From positions 1,059,024 to 1,092,630 of the forward strand of contig NZ_RDBP01000012.1 of NCBI RefSeq assembly GCF_008042045.1: a stretch of 33,607 nt of DNA, in the 5' to 3' direction. The first letter of the stretch is position 1, and the number at the start of each line of letters is the position of its first letter. This document shows, piece by piece, positions 33,416 through 33,607 of this stretch. Below the pieces are notes generated by a model. The model did no database searches. It saw nothing but the letters and a program-made list of their open reading frames with translations, and was not told the DNA's origin. The DNA is from Streptomyces sp. T39. Its GTDB lineage: Bacteria; Actinomycetota; Actinomycetes; Streptomycetales; Streptomycetaceae. The translations under genes were made by a program, and so were the position numbers.

Positions 33416-33607
33416 CGGCGCCAAGGAGCGGGCGATCAGGGAGCAGCTCGGGATGTCGCCGGTCCGCTACTACCAGCTGCTCAACGCCCTCCTCGACGAC
33501 CGGCGGGCCCTCGCGCACGACCCGGTGACCGTCAACCGGCTTCGCCGTGTGAGGGACGCGAGGAGAAGTCGCCGATAGGGTCGGTGACATGGGCAGCTCC
33601 CCGTACG
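33416..33607. repeat. Right arm of fold-back inverted repeat C
   Basis: 192 bases to the window end, reverse complement of 33072-33263, with a 152-base loop between the arms. It re-encodes the last 51 residues of the DUF3263 protein on the plus strand without its start. The arm may continue beyond the window. Confidence 0.92.

Noticed and set aside
33255..33578. A plus-strand frame ending in the DUF3263 domain
   Set aside because: It exists only because the fold-back copy of the gene is joined to antisense sequence; it is not a second gene.

Overview
The window is high-GC actinobacterial DNA, almost certainly the core chromosome of a Streptomyces. The reasons are the base composition, the codon use, the futalosine-route menaquinone genes mqnB and mqnD, a groEL2 with CIRCE operators and no groES, DUF3027, DUF2771 and DUF3263 proteins, and many starts that look leaderless. 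The gene set and order resemble the groEL2 region of model Streptomyces chromosomes as I remember it. I saw no tRNA, rRNA, CRISPR array, insertion sequence or prophage.

Layout. 0-0.8 kb is scrambled: an inverted copy of part of the next gene, the tail of a zinc-ribbon regulator, and a decayed DUF433-like gene. 0.8-5.4 kb holds a large sacsin/Hsp90-like ATPase and a DUF3027 protein, both on minus. 6.0-9.65 kb is a plus-strand run: MFS transporter, DUF2771 lipoprotein, mqnB and mqnD. 9.8-12.3 kb has a beheaded cold-shock gene abutting a beheaded membrane-protein gene, a HAD hydrolase and a membrane protein. 12.4-19.65 kb has a Helicase_C_3/WYL-like protein, an XPB-type helicase, a small conserved-looking protein and a HelD/HelR-family RNA polymerase ATPase. 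20-24.5 kb has a winged-helix/zinc-ribbon regulator with a structured leader, a truncated membrane protein, a secreted TAP-type peptidase, a secreted peptidoglycan-binding protein and an AraC regulator. 24.6-28.9 kb (minus) has groEL2, a cold-shock protein and the metO-metM pair behind an S-box (SAM) riboswitch. 29-33.4 kb has gpgS, a sortase-type surface protein, otsA, otsB and a DUF3263 protein.

The most interesting biology is the 27.1-28.9 kb unit. A threonine-synthase homologue overlaps a ThiS/MoaD-type sulfur-carrier gene by 4 bases, and both lie behind a SAM riboswitch. That fits the MetM/MetO route described in Streptomyces, in which O-phosphohomoserine is converted to homocysteine using a protein thiocarboxylate. 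Calling the large gene simply thrC would miss its role. The trehalose genes otsA and otsB and the glucosylglycerate gene gpgS form a compatible-solute neighbourhood next door.

The most interesting structural signal is three fold-back inverted duplications: one at each end of the window and one at 19.3-19.8 kb. The one fully visible pair of arms is 151 bp and identical. There are also two places (about 10.10 and 20.86 kb) where genes are cut at an abrupt junction. Together these look more like assembly or library chimeras than biology, and gene boundaries next to them should be treated with caution. Two minisatellites (54-bp and 35-bp units), a 15-bp tandem array and a dispersed intergenic repeat complete the picture.
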